Positions 9,994 through 18,054 of a DNA stretch of 64,000 nucleotides are shown piece after piece. Below the pieces are notes generated by a model. That model did no database searches, was not told where the DNA came from, and saw nothing but the letters and a program-made list of their open reading frames with translations. The position numbers and the translations under genes are program-made. Every line of letters starts with the position of its first letter. Position 1 is the first letter of the stretch. Origin of the DNA: an uncultured Pelagibacteraceae bacterium (GTDB lineage: Bacteria; Pseudomonadota; Alphaproteobacteria; Pelagibacterales; Pelagibacteraceae); assembly GCA_902515205.1 (NCBI GenBank), contig CABXTU010000003.1:1-64000 (forward strand), read 5' to 3'.

Positions 9994-10065
9994 ATGAAAT
10001 ATATCATAACAGGTGCTGCTATAGCTTGGGCTTTATATATGGCTGATAAATATTTGTTCTTTTAA
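9994..10065 (+). CDS. Putative 23-aa membrane microprotein MKYIITGAAIAWALYMADKYLFF
   Basis: ATG 4 nt after the livM-like stop codon, one hydrophobic segment, stop codon immediately before the operon terminator; below the ORF-track length cutoff. Confidence 0.45.
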   Translation: MKYIITGAAIAWALYMADKYLFF

Positions 10066-10067
10066 AA

Positions 10068-10097
10068 AAACCCCCAACAAATAAATGCTGGGGGTTT
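10068..10097. terminator. Intrinsic terminator between convergent liv operon and substrate-binding protein gene
   Basis: AAACCCCCA...TGGGGGTTT, 9-bp stem, preceded by A-run and followed by T-rich sequence; sits between converging genes. Confidence 0.85.
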
Positions 10098-10115
10098 AAA
10101 TTTTGAGATAAAAAA

Positions 10116-11297
10116 TTATCTTTGCTTTTTAGTTTTAAATTTGCCGCCTTTAACTTCTTGTTCTAAGAAAGAACCTTCAGCTTCTCCGACATTAGTAAAG
10201 TTAACTCCAGTTGCACCTTCATAGTCAACTTTTTTACCTTTAGCTATTAAATCTAAACCTTTTTTAAGTTCACCTGGGTAGATTTTCGTTCCCGGACCAT
10301 TAGCAACATCCATGACATTTTTTGCAATTGATGCTCTATCAGCTGATCCACCTGCTTGCATTGCTAAAACAATTAAAGCAGCAGCATCGTATGACTCACC
10401 TGTGTAAGGACCCGAACTATCAATACCTGCAGCTTTTGCAACATCTCCAAATACTCCAGCACCTTTTCCAGTTGAACCTGGCATAGAGCCAAATGATTTT
10501 TTCAGATCTTTTCCAAATGCATCAACTAATGATTGACCAATCATTCCATCAGATAAAATAAATCTATCAAAAGCACCTGAGTCTAGAGATGCCTGTATGA
10601 TTCCTTTTCCACCTTGGTCAAGATAACCAATTACTGCTACAGCATCCCCACCTGCCGAAGCAAGAGTTGCCACTTCAGAGGAATAATCCGCTTTTCCATC
10701 TTCATGTGCAGTTACCGTAGTAACTTTAATACCATGAGCTTCAACAGCTGCTTTATATACATCTGCTAAACCTTTTCCATAGTCATTGTTTGTGTAAGTG
10801 ATAGCCACACTTTTAACTTTTCTATCTTTAGTAATATCAGCTAAAATTTGTCCACCCCTTGCATCTGATGGTGCAGTTCTAAAAAAATATCCTTTATCAT
10901 CAAGAGTAGTTAAACCTGGTGATGTAGCTGATGGTGAAATCATTACTACTCCATTAGGTACAGCTACATTTGAAGCTATAGCCCCAGTAACACCAGAACA
11001 GTCCGCACCCATTATAGCTGCTACACCCTGTGAAATAACTCCTTCAGCAGCTGCTGTTGCTGCTGCAGAATCTACACAAGTTGAGTCTGCTCTAATTACT
11101 GAAATTTTTTCTCCACCTAGCAAAGATCCTGAATCTGAAGCTTCTTTAAATGCTAATTCAGCTGAAGCTGCCATTGCTGGAGTTAGGGACTCGATAGGAC
11201 CAGTAAATCCTAAAATTATTCCCATTTTAACATCTGCAAAAATATTTGTCGTAAAAGTAGAAACAAGTATAAATGCAGCAATAAATAGTTTTTTCAT
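10116..11297 (-). CDS. Branched-chain amino-acid type ABC transporter periplasmic substrate-binding protein (LivJ-like)
   Basis: Signal peptide from the internal Met (MKKLFIAAFILVSTFTTNIFA), then VKMGIILGFTGPIESLTPAMAASAELAF, a LivJ-type fold; RBS-like AGAAGGA upstream of this start. Confidence 0.9.
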   Translation of the reverse strand: MKKLFIAAFILVSTFTTNIFADVKMGIILGFTGPIESLTPAMAASAELAFKEASDSGSLLGGEKISVIRADSTCVDSAAATAAAEGVISQGVAAIMGADCSGVTGAIASNVAVPNGVVMISPSATSPGLTTLDDKGYFFRTAPSDARGGQILADITKDRKVKSVAITYTNNDYGKGLADVYKAAVEAHGIKVTTVTAHEDGKADYSSEVATLASAGGDAVAVIGYLDQGGKGIIQASLDSGAFDRFILSDGMIGQSLVDAFGKDLKKSFGSMPGSTGKGAGVFGDVAKAAGIDSSGPYTGESYDAAALIVLAMQAGGSADRASIAKNVMDVANGPGTKIYPGELKKGLDLIAKGKKVDYEGATGVNFTNVGEAEGSFLEQEVKGGKFKTKKQR

Positions 11298-11443
11298 TAT
11301 TTTCCTTCTTATTGTTAACAATTTGTAAAAAAACAAATTAAATCTAATTTATTAAAAGTTTCAACAAGCAATTTATGCTGTTTATATTGAAAAAGTAATG
11401 AGACAAGTAAATTTAATACAACTATTAGTTTATATCTAGCTTA

Positions 11444-12055
11444 TTAAAAGTATTTTCTAAATTGTTCATTAATTGAAAGGATTTCTAAATCAGCCAAACC
11501 ACTTATAACGAGTTGAATTGCCACTAACAGAATAAATCCCAGCCCAATATATGCTATCCATAAATGTTTTTGAATATAATTAGCAAGATAAGTAGCCATA
11601 GCTCCAGTAAGAATTACTGAAAGTACTAAACCAAAAATCATAAAACCAAAGTTCCCTTTAGCAGCACCAACTACCCCAATGACATTATCAAAACTAATTG
11701 TAATGTCAGCAAATAAGACCTTATAAATACTTTGTATATAAGATGGTTCTTTAGATTTTTTGGTGGGTGATTTAACTTTTTTTATTTCAAAAAGATCTTT
11801 TCTTAAATCGTTGACAATCCAAATTAAAAGGAGTCCACCTAAAATTTTAATAAAATAGAATTTGAATAAATATGTAGCAAAAAGAGCGAATATAATTTTA
11901 AATATTAAAGCACCAGCCACACCCCATAAAATAATTTGTCTTCTATTTTTAGGAGCAAAATTAGCAGCTATTAAACCAATTATAATTGCATTGTCAGCTG
12001 CAAGGATGATATCTATAAAGATAATTTGAAGTAGTATGATTAATTCTTCTAACAA
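11444..12055 (-). CDS. TerC family integral membrane protein (YjbE-like)
   Basis: IIFIDIILAADNAIIIGL... and second motif FADITISFDNVIGVVGAA, typical TerC/YjbE repeats. Confidence 0.85.
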   Translation of the reverse strand: MLEELIILLQIIFIDIILAADNAIIIGLIAANFAPKNRRQIILWGVAGALIFKIIFALFATYLFKFYFIKILGGLLLIWIVNDLRKDLFEIKKVKSPTKKSKEPSYIQSIYKVLFADITISFDNVIGVVGAAKGNFGFMIFGLVLSVILTGAMATYLANYIQKHLWIAYIGLGFILLVAIQLVISGLADLEILSINEQFRKYF

Positions 12056-12144
12056 AATAGAAATATAATAATAAGTTTTTCAAAAAATTCAATCAAAAGT
12101 AGTGTAATTTTTTTTATTGATGATTAATAAATATAATACTTAAG

Positions 12145-12585
12145 TTAATTTTTAAATTTTTTTGCCTCTACAATAAACTTGTTTACCTCTTGTAGTCTTT
12201 TATTGACTAAGTTATTTTTTGGATTTGAAGCTAAAGCCTCTTGAAGATAGATTTCTGACATAATTAAATCTCCTATTTTATAATAAACTAAGCTAAGAAA
12301 ACTTAATATTTCAGGATCATTTGGGACTTCCTTATAAGCCAGAATAAAATATTTTAAAGAATCATTATAACGTTTATTAGCTTTACTTATTTTATTTTTT
12401 TTCTCTAATTTTTCTGCAATTCTTAAGGCATCTGAACCTTTAATAAAGTTACTATTTGAAGTTTTCAAAAAAGAGTGGTCATCAGCACCTCCTTTACCTT
12501 CAAACACACCTTTATTCTCGGCAGAAAAAATTTTTGTACTTAGTAAAATAAGATAAATAAAGAATACAATTTTTATAATTCTCAT
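12145..12585 (-). CDS. Secreted tetratricopeptide-repeat protein
   Basis: Signal peptide, TPR-like repeats (YNDSLKYFILAYKEVPNDPEILSFLSLVYYKIGDLIMSEIYLQEAL). Confidence 0.6.
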   Translation of the reverse strand: MRIIKIVFFIYLILLSTKIFSAENKGVFEGKGGADDHSFLKTSNSNFIKGSDALRIAEKLEKKNKISKANKRYNDSLKYFILAYKEVPNDPEILSFLSLVYYKIGDLIMSEIYLQEALASNPKNNLVNKRLQEVNKFIVEAKKFKN

Positions 12586-12608
12586 TATAAAATTAAATAA
12601 TTTTATAT

Positions 12609-13100
12609 TTAATATTTTGAAGTTTTATTTCCCTCAATGACAGCTTTCAATTCTTTATATTCCTCACAATTACAACTTTTTAGAACTTCTAATCTTTCTT
12701 TAGCTTTACCCATTCTATTAGTAGCAACATAAAGTTCACCTAAATATTCATTTATTCCATTATGTTTTGGGTCAATAGCAAGACCTTGAAGATAAAATTT
12801 TTCACCATTAGAAAAATCTCCAAGTTTTCTGGTTGTAAAGCCAAGATAATTTAGAGTATCTGCACTATTTGGTTTTTCCATATTTGATTTTACAAGAAGG
12901 TCTAAGGCTTTCTCATAACTTTTTTTAGCTTTTTTGTTATTTCCTTTTTTTTCATATTTTTTAGCTGAATTAACATGAGATACTGCTTTATCATAATTAG
13001 TCTCATTGTTACTAGAGTCACTACTACTCGATCCAGCAGAAAAACAATTGACTGTTAAAAAAAAAGAAAGGATAGATATTAAAAATATTTTGTTTATCAT
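12609..13100 (-). CDS. Secreted tetratricopeptide-repeat protein
   Basis: Signal peptide; TPR pattern (SADTLNYLGFTTRKLGDFSNGEKFYLQGLAIDPKHNGINEYLGELYVATNRMGKAKERL). Confidence 0.65.
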   Translation of the reverse strand: MINKIFLISILSFFLTVNCFSAGSSSSDSSNNETNYDKAVSHVNSAKKYEKKGNNKKAKKSYEKALDLLVKSNMEKPNSADTLNYLGFTTRKLGDFSNGEKFYLQGLAIDPKHNGINEYLGELYVATNRMGKAKERLEVLKSCNCEEYKELKAVIEGNKTSKY

Positions 13101-13873
13101 TAAATAAATTTCTCCATTTGGTTTAAAGGTTTTAAATTAAGTTTATTCTCTAACAGATTTTCTTTTATAGATTTAGCTGTAGCTAATGAACTTAGATTAT
13201 CTCCATGTATGCATATGGAGTCTATTTCACAAGGTATCTGTTTTCCACTGTGACAATTAAGAGCCTGATTTTGCACCATTTTTAAGACGTGTCTTTTTGC
13301 TTCTTCAGGATTAGTTATTAATGCATGCGGTTTTTTTCGGGAAACTAAATTACCGTCATCTTCGTAATTTCTATCTGCAAAAATTTCACAAGCAATTTTC
13401 ATATCTAGTTTTTTTGCTGCTATCTCCATTTTAGAACCAGTTGGAACAAGATAAATTAAATCTTTATCAATATCACTTATAACTTTTGCTAAAGTAGATG
13501 AAAGCTCAATATCTTCACAAGCCATATTATTTAAAGCTCCATGAGGTTTAATATGAGTGACTTTATCTCTGTGGTCTGTAGCTATTTTTTGAAGTATTTC
13601 ATATTGGTCAATTATAAGTTTTTTTATTTCTTTTGAGGATAAGTTCATTCTTTCTCTCCCAAAATTTTCTAAATCATTAAATGATGGGTGTGCCCCTATG
13701 CTAACCCCATTTTTCTTTGAAATTTCTACAACTTGATTCATTGTTTCTTTATCACCAGCATGATAACCACATGCAATATTAGCTGAATTTACTATTTCTA
13801 GTAAATCTGGATCATGCTTGTTGGAATGATGTTTAGACTTTTCACCTAAATCACAATTGATATTAATTTCCAT
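13100..13873 (-). CDS. pxpA: 5-oxoprolinase subunit A (LamB/YcsF family)
   Basis: True start likely MEININCDLGEKSKHH (Met56 of the listed ORF); NSANIACGYHAGD, GAHPSFNDLENFGRERM, HIKPHGALNN motifs; next to pxpB/pxpC. Confidence 0.92.
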   Translation of the reverse strand: MEININCDLGEKSKHHSNKHDPDLLEIVNSANIACGYHAGDKETMNQVVEISKKNGVSIGAHPSFNDLENFGRERMNLSSKEIKKLIIDQYEILQKIATDHRDKVTHIKPHGALNNMACEDIELSSTLAKVISDIDKDLIYLVPTGSKMEIAAKKLDMKIACEIFADRNYEDDGNLVSRKKPHALITNPEEAKRHVLKMVQNQALNCHSGKQIPCEIDSICIHGDNLSSLATAKSIKENLLENKLNLKPLNQMEKFI

Positions 13874-13885
13874 AGTATTAATACT
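13874..13885. promoter_or_regulatory. 12-bp perfect palindrome AGTATTAATACT in the pxpA/pxpB divergent spacer (candidate operator)
   Basis: Self-complementary 12-mer immediately upstream of the pxpA start codon. Confidence 0.4.
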
Positions 13886-13888
13886 TGA

Positions 13889-13896
13889 AGTATAAC
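13889..13896. promoter_or_regulatory. Overlapping divergent -10-like elements for pxpA (minus, TATACT, 13889-13894) and pxpB (plus, TATAAC, 13891-13896)
   Basis: Sequence AGTATAAC read on both strands; spacer between the two start codons is only 28 bp. Confidence 0.35.
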
Positions 13897-13901
13897 ATGT
13901 C

Positions 13902-14576
13902 ATGATTAAAAATATATCAAATCTTGGTGATGCAGCTTTATATTGTGACTTTGGTGATGAGGTAAGTAGAGAAATAAATTCTACAGTGATTAGATATTTT
14001 AAAAATTTAAAAAAAAAAAACATTCCAGGAATCATCAATTTAACACCCTCCTACAATAAGTTGATAGTTTCATTTGATTTAAGAGAAGTTAGTTTTATTA
14101 AGGTTAAAAAAATTGTTGAAAATTTAGATATTAGTGAGATTCCCTCAGAAATTAGCAAAAAAATTGAAATACCAGTTTGTTGTAACGATTTATTTTCATT
14201 AGATATTAAAAGATTAGAAAAAAAATTATCTTTAAATAGAGAAAAAGTTTATGAAAATTTTTTTGGTAAAGAATATTTTTGTTACATGACAGGTTTTATT
14301 GCTGGAATGCCATTTTTAGGTGATCTTGAAAAAAGTATGAGAGTCAATAGGCTAGAGACCCCAAGAGTTAAAGTTCCAAAGGGATCTGTAGGTTTGACTG
14401 AGCAATTTGCCAATATTTATACCTTCGAAAGTCCAGGAGGATGGAATATAATTGGAAATACTCCGCTAGAAATTTTTGATAGCTCAAAAATAGATGATCC
14501 AAATTTAATTTCTCCTGGTGATATAGTGACTTTTAAACAAATCTCTTTGGAAGATCATAAAAACTATAATGAGTAG
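13902..14576 (+). CDS. pxpB: 5-oxoprolinase subunit B (KipI family)
   Basis: GDAALYCDFGDEVSREINSTV, FIAGMPFLGDLEKSMRVNRLETPRVKVPKGSVGLTEQFANIYTFESPGGWNIIGNTP. Confidence 0.92.
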   Translation: MIKNISNLGDAALYCDFGDEVSREINSTVIRYFKNLKKKNIPGIINLTPSYNKLIVSFDLREVSFIKVKKIVENLDISEIPSEISKKIEIPVCCNDLFSLDIKRLEKKLSLNREKVYENFFGKEYFCYMTGFIAGMPFLGDLEKSMRVNRLETPRVKVPKGSVGLTEQFANIYTFESPGGWNIIGNTPLEIFDSSKIDDPNLISPGDIVTFKQISLEDHKNYNE

Positions 14577-15510
14577 TTTTTTTGAAATAATAAGAGGAGG
14601 AATAAATACCACATTTCAGGATAATGGTAGAAACAATCTTTATCACATTGGTATCCCATTTAGTGGGGTAATGGATAAAAGAAATTATCTTTTGGCCAAT
14701 AGTTTAGTTGGAAGTGGAATTAATAAACCCGTTATAGAATTTGCTTATCAAGGTCCTTTAATTAGATATAAAGGTAACAAGATTAACTTTGTAATTACTG
14801 GGGACGTAATATTTAAAATAAAAAAAAAAGAAAATGAAATTGATGGTAATTGTTATGAGAGTTATACAATTGAAGATGGAGATCAAATAGATGTTATATC
14901 AACTAATAAATCTGTTTACGGTTATTTAGCAATTAGTGGAGAGTTTGATATAAATTTTCAATGGGGCAGTTGTTCAATTAATACAAAGGCGTATATTGGT
15001 TCTAATAAAGGAAAAAAGCTTCAAAATAATCAAAAAATAAAGATTTTGAATGTTCACTCAAATCAAAAAAAAATATTAAACTACATTAATACAAAGGTAG
15101 AAAAAATCAGAGTGATTAAAGGAACAAATTTTAACTATTTTTCCAGTAAAGGAAAAAAAGTATTTTTTGAAAAAGAATTTACCGTTTCAAAATTATCTGA
15201 TCGTATGGGCATGCGTTTAGAGGGGCCTAATATTGAAAATGTTGTTGATACTAACATTAGATCAGAGGGATTGATAAAAGGGGTAATTCAAGTAACAGCA
15301 GAAGGCAATCCAATTATAATGTTATCAGATCATGGGACAATAGGAGGTTATCCTAAAATTGGTGTTGTAATAAGTGCAGATTATGACAAATTGGTTCAAT
15401 TACCACCCGGTTCAAAACTAAAGTTTCAAGAAATTGAATTAACAGAGGCAGAAAATTTGTTTAAAATATATGAAATTGAAACTCAGAATTTAATCTTACA
15501 ATTAAGATGA
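14569..15510 (+). CDS. pxpC: 5-oxoprolinase subunit C (KipA family)
   Basis: GINTTFQDNGRNNLYHIGIPFSGVMDKRNYLLANSLVG, SDRMGMRLEGP, EGLIKGVIQVTAEGNPIIMLSDHGTIGGYPKIGVV. Confidence 0.92.
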   Translation: MSSFFEIIRGGINTTFQDNGRNNLYHIGIPFSGVMDKRNYLLANSLVGSGINKPVIEFAYQGPLIRYKGNKINFVITGDVIFKIKKKENEIDGNCYESYTIEDGDQIDVISTNKSVYGYLAISGEFDINFQWGSCSINTKAYIGSNKGKKLQNNQKIKILNVHSNQKKILNYINTKVEKIRVIKGTNFNYFSSKGKKVFFEKEFTVSKLSDRMGMRLEGPNIENVVDTNIRSEGLIKGVIQVTAEGNPIIMLSDHGTIGGYPKIGVVISADYDKLVQLPPGSKLKFQEIELTEAENLFKIYEIETQNLILQLR

Positions 15511-16385
15511 ATATAGTAAGAAACCTACCTGGGCCATTATTAATATTTTTAGGCGCTTTAAGTTTAAGTTTTGGTGGATTAATTGTTAAATCTTTTGAAG
15601 GAGCTACTTTATGGCAAATTTTATTTTGGCGCTCTTTCTTTTTTACTTTAACTGTTTTAGCTTTCTTAATTATTAGTTACAGGAAAGAGACTTTTAAATC
15701 TTTTTACAATTCAGGATTACCAGGATTTTTGGGGGGAATAATATTATCTTTTGGTTTTTGTGGCTATGTATTTGCCATGTACAACACTACAGTTGCAAAT
15801 ACAAACTTTATAATATCTCTCCAAATACTATTTCTAGCTATATTTGGATATTTTTTTTTAAAAGAAAAAATTAATACTTTGACTCTTATTTCAATCATTT
15901 TAGCAATCAGTGGTGTTTTATTAATGGTTGGAAATTCGTTAACTCCTGGAGAATTATCTGGAAATCTTGCTGCTTTTTCAATGCCAATTTGTTTTGCAGT
16001 TTTAATTATAATAGTAAGAAAACATCCAACAGTAGATATGATTCCAGCTCAATTTATTGCTGGAGTTTGTTCTTGTTTTATAGGATTTATCCTTTCAACA
16101 AAAATAATGATTTCTACTCATGATATCTTTTTAGGATTTTTAGCTGGTTTTTTTCAAATTGGTTTTGGATTTATTTTTATCACTATTGGTGCAAGAACTA
16201 CACCATCAGCAATGGTTGGAATAATCATGCTATCCGAATCTGTGTTGGGCCCAGTTTGGGCATTTATATTTGTGAGTGAAAGACCATCAATATTTGGTTT
16301 AATTGGTGGGGCGATCATACTCTTCGCAGTATTACTTCAATTTTATTCACTTTTGATTAAGAATAAAAAAAGTGTTTCTCATTGA
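15507..16385 (+). CDS. EamA/DMT family transporter
   Basis: About 10 TM segments in two repeats, DMT signature regions; 4-bp overlap with pxpC. Confidence 0.75.
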   Translation: MNIVRNLPGPLLIFLGALSLSFGGLIVKSFEGATLWQILFWRSFFFTLTVLAFLIISYRKETFKSFYNSGLPGFLGGIILSFGFCGYVFAMYNTTVANTNFIISLQILFLAIFGYFFLKEKINTLTLISIILAISGVLLMVGNSLTPGELSGNLAAFSMPICFAVLIIIVRKHPTVDMIPAQFIAGVCSCFIGFILSTKIMISTHDIFLGFLAGFFQIGFGFIFITIGARTTPSAMVGIIMLSESVLGPVWAFIFVSERPSIFGLIGGAIILFAVLLQFYSLLIKNKKSVSH

Positions 16386-16410
16386 CATTTATAGTTACTT
16401 GTAAGATTAT
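16382..16410 (+). promoter_or_regulatory. Sigma70-type promoter for the gcv riboswitch/operon
   Basis: TTGACA (16382-16387), 17-nt spacer, GATTAT (16405-16410); predicted start lies at about the first riboswitch base. The -35 box overlaps the stop codon of the EamA gene. Confidence 0.65.
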
Positions 16411-16416
16411 TAATTT

Positions 16417-16565
16417 ACGGGAGAGACTACAGAATATCGTAGCGCCGAAGGAGCAACCACCCAGGAATCTCTCAGGCAAAAAGGACCGTAACATATTAAC
16501 TCTGGAAAGAGATTAAGTTCTCGCCGAAGGAGCAAAACTCTCAGGCAAATATACAGATGGGTATA
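16417..16565 (+). ncRNA. Tandem glycine riboswitch (gcvT element, two aptamers)
   Basis: Aptamer 1 ACGGGAGAGAC...CGCCGAAGGAGCAACC...CTCTCAGGCAAAAAGGACCGT; aptamer 2 CTCTGGAAAGAG...TCGCCGAAGGAGCAA...CTCTCAGGCAAATATACAGA; directly upstream of gcvT. Confidence 0.95.
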
Positions 16566-16575
16566 ATGAGTTAAT

Positions 16576-17673
16576 ATGGAAATAAAAGAAACATCCTTAA
16601 TAAACCTTCATAAATCAAATGGTGCAAAGCTTGTTGAGTTTGCGGGTTATAACATGCCTGTCCAATACTCAGATGGGATTATCAAAGAGCACAGGTTTAC
16701 TAGGTCAAATAGTGGTATTTTTGATGTCTCACATATGGGTCAATTATTTATTTATGGTGATGATATGTTAACAAAAGATCTTGAAAAAATTTTTCCTATA
16801 GATTTACAAAGTTTAAAGATAAATCAGAGTAAGTACTCATTTTTAATGAATAAAAATGGTGGCATCTGTGATGATCTAATCATAACTAAAATTAGTGAAG
16901 GCTATATGATTATTTTAAATGCTGCTTGTAAAATTAATGATTATAAAATTCTTAAAGAAAAATTAAATGACAGCTATAAATTAGAGCTAAAAGAAAATCT
17001 TTCTTTAGTTGCATTACAAGGACCAGGAGCTCAAAATATACTTGGAAAAGTTATACCAGAAACTACCAATCTAAAATTTATGCATGGAGGAGATTTCAGT
17101 TATAATAATTATAAACTTTATATCACTAGATCTGGATACACAGGGGAAGATGGATTTGAGATTTCAATTCCAAATGAAATAGCTGAAAATTTTACAAAAA
17201 TTTTACTTAAAAATGGATCAAAATTAATTGGTTTAGGTGCGAGGGATACATTACGTTTAGAAGCTGGACTTTGCTTATATGGAAATGACTTAGATACAGA
17301 AACCACTCCTATAGAAGCCAACTTAAAGTGGGCTATATCAAAAAAAAGAATTAACGATCAATATCCAGGATCTGAAATAATTAAAAAACAAATTCATGTT
17401 GGTGTTAAAAAATTAAGAGTTGGAATTAAGCCAGATACTAAGATTATTGCTCGAGCTAATACAAAAATATTTAATGAAGAAAATAAAAAAATTGGAAAAA
17501 TTACAAGTGGTACTTTTGGACCAAGTGTAGAATATCCAATATCGATGGGCTATGTTGATAGTAATTATTCATCAATAAATACAAAAATATTTTTAGAAAT
17601 AAGAGGAAAAAAGATTGCTGCAAATATTTGCAAGTTACCTTTTTATCAAAAAAACCACCTGAAGGAGCTATAA
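16576..17673 (+). CDS. gcvT: Glycine cleavage system aminomethyltransferase (T protein)
   Basis: GIFDVSHMGQ, GYTGEDGFEI, GLGARDTLRLEAGLCLYGNDL; upstream of gcvH and gcvP. Confidence 0.95.
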   Translation: MEIKETSLINLHKSNGAKLVEFAGYNMPVQYSDGIIKEHRFTRSNSGIFDVSHMGQLFIYGDDMLTKDLEKIFPIDLQSLKINQSKYSFLMNKNGGICDDLIITKISEGYMIILNAACKINDYKILKEKLNDSYKLELKENLSLVALQGPGAQNILGKVIPETTNLKFMHGGDFSYNNYKLYITRSGYTGEDGFEISIPNEIAENFTKILLKNGSKLIGLGARDTLRLEAGLCLYGNDLDTETTPIEANLKWAISKKRINDQYPGSEIIKKQIHVGVKKLRVGIKPDTKIIARANTKIFNEENKKIGKITSGTFGPSVEYPISMGYVDSNYSSINTKIFLEIRGKKIAANICKLPFYQKNHLKEL

Positions 17674-18054
17674 ATGTCCGAAGTTAAATTTTCGAAAGAA
17701 CACGAATGGATTACACTTGAAGGAGAGGTCGCAACTATAGGAATAACAAAACATGCAACAGAAATGTTGGGTGATATTGTTTTTGCTGAACTTCCTGAAA
17801 AAGGTTCAAATGTAGAAAAAGATAGTACAGCTGGAGTAGTTGAGTCAACGAAAGCAGCAAGCGATGTTTATACTCCTTTAAGTGGAGAAATTGTAGATAC
17901 CAATGAAAAAATCGTAGATGATCCAGCAAAAATAAACGAAGACCCTGAAGGCGCAGCATGGTTTTTTAAATTAAAATTAAAAGATATATCTGAGATGGAT
18001 AGTTTAATGAACAAAGAAGAATATGATAAGTTTGCAAAAGAAAGTGGTAGTTAA
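17674..18054 (+). CDS. gcvH: Glycine cleavage system H protein
   Basis: [18 protein letters not shown], lipoyl-Lys region [17 protein letters not shown]. Confidence 0.96.
   Translation: MSEVKFSKEHEWITLEGEVATIGITKHATEMLGDIVFAELPEKGSNVEKDSTAGVVESTKAASDVYTPLSGEIVDTNEKIVDDPAKINEDPEGAAWFFKLKLKDISEMDSLMNKEEYDKFAKESGS

Noticed and set aside
10798-11328. 176-aa plus-strand ORF antisense to the LivJ-like gene
   Set aside because: Arises from codon bias of the real gene on the minus strand, which has a signal peptide, RBS and clear family match; the antisense product is low complexity.
13874-14038. N-terminal extension of the 312-aa pxpA ORF
   Set aside because: Extension overlaps pxpB and does not resemble PxpA; Met56 (MEININCDLGE) fits the family start.
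17735-17959. Leu-rich 74-aa minus-strand ORF antisense to gcvH
   Set aside because: Shadow ORF; gcvH is unambiguous.
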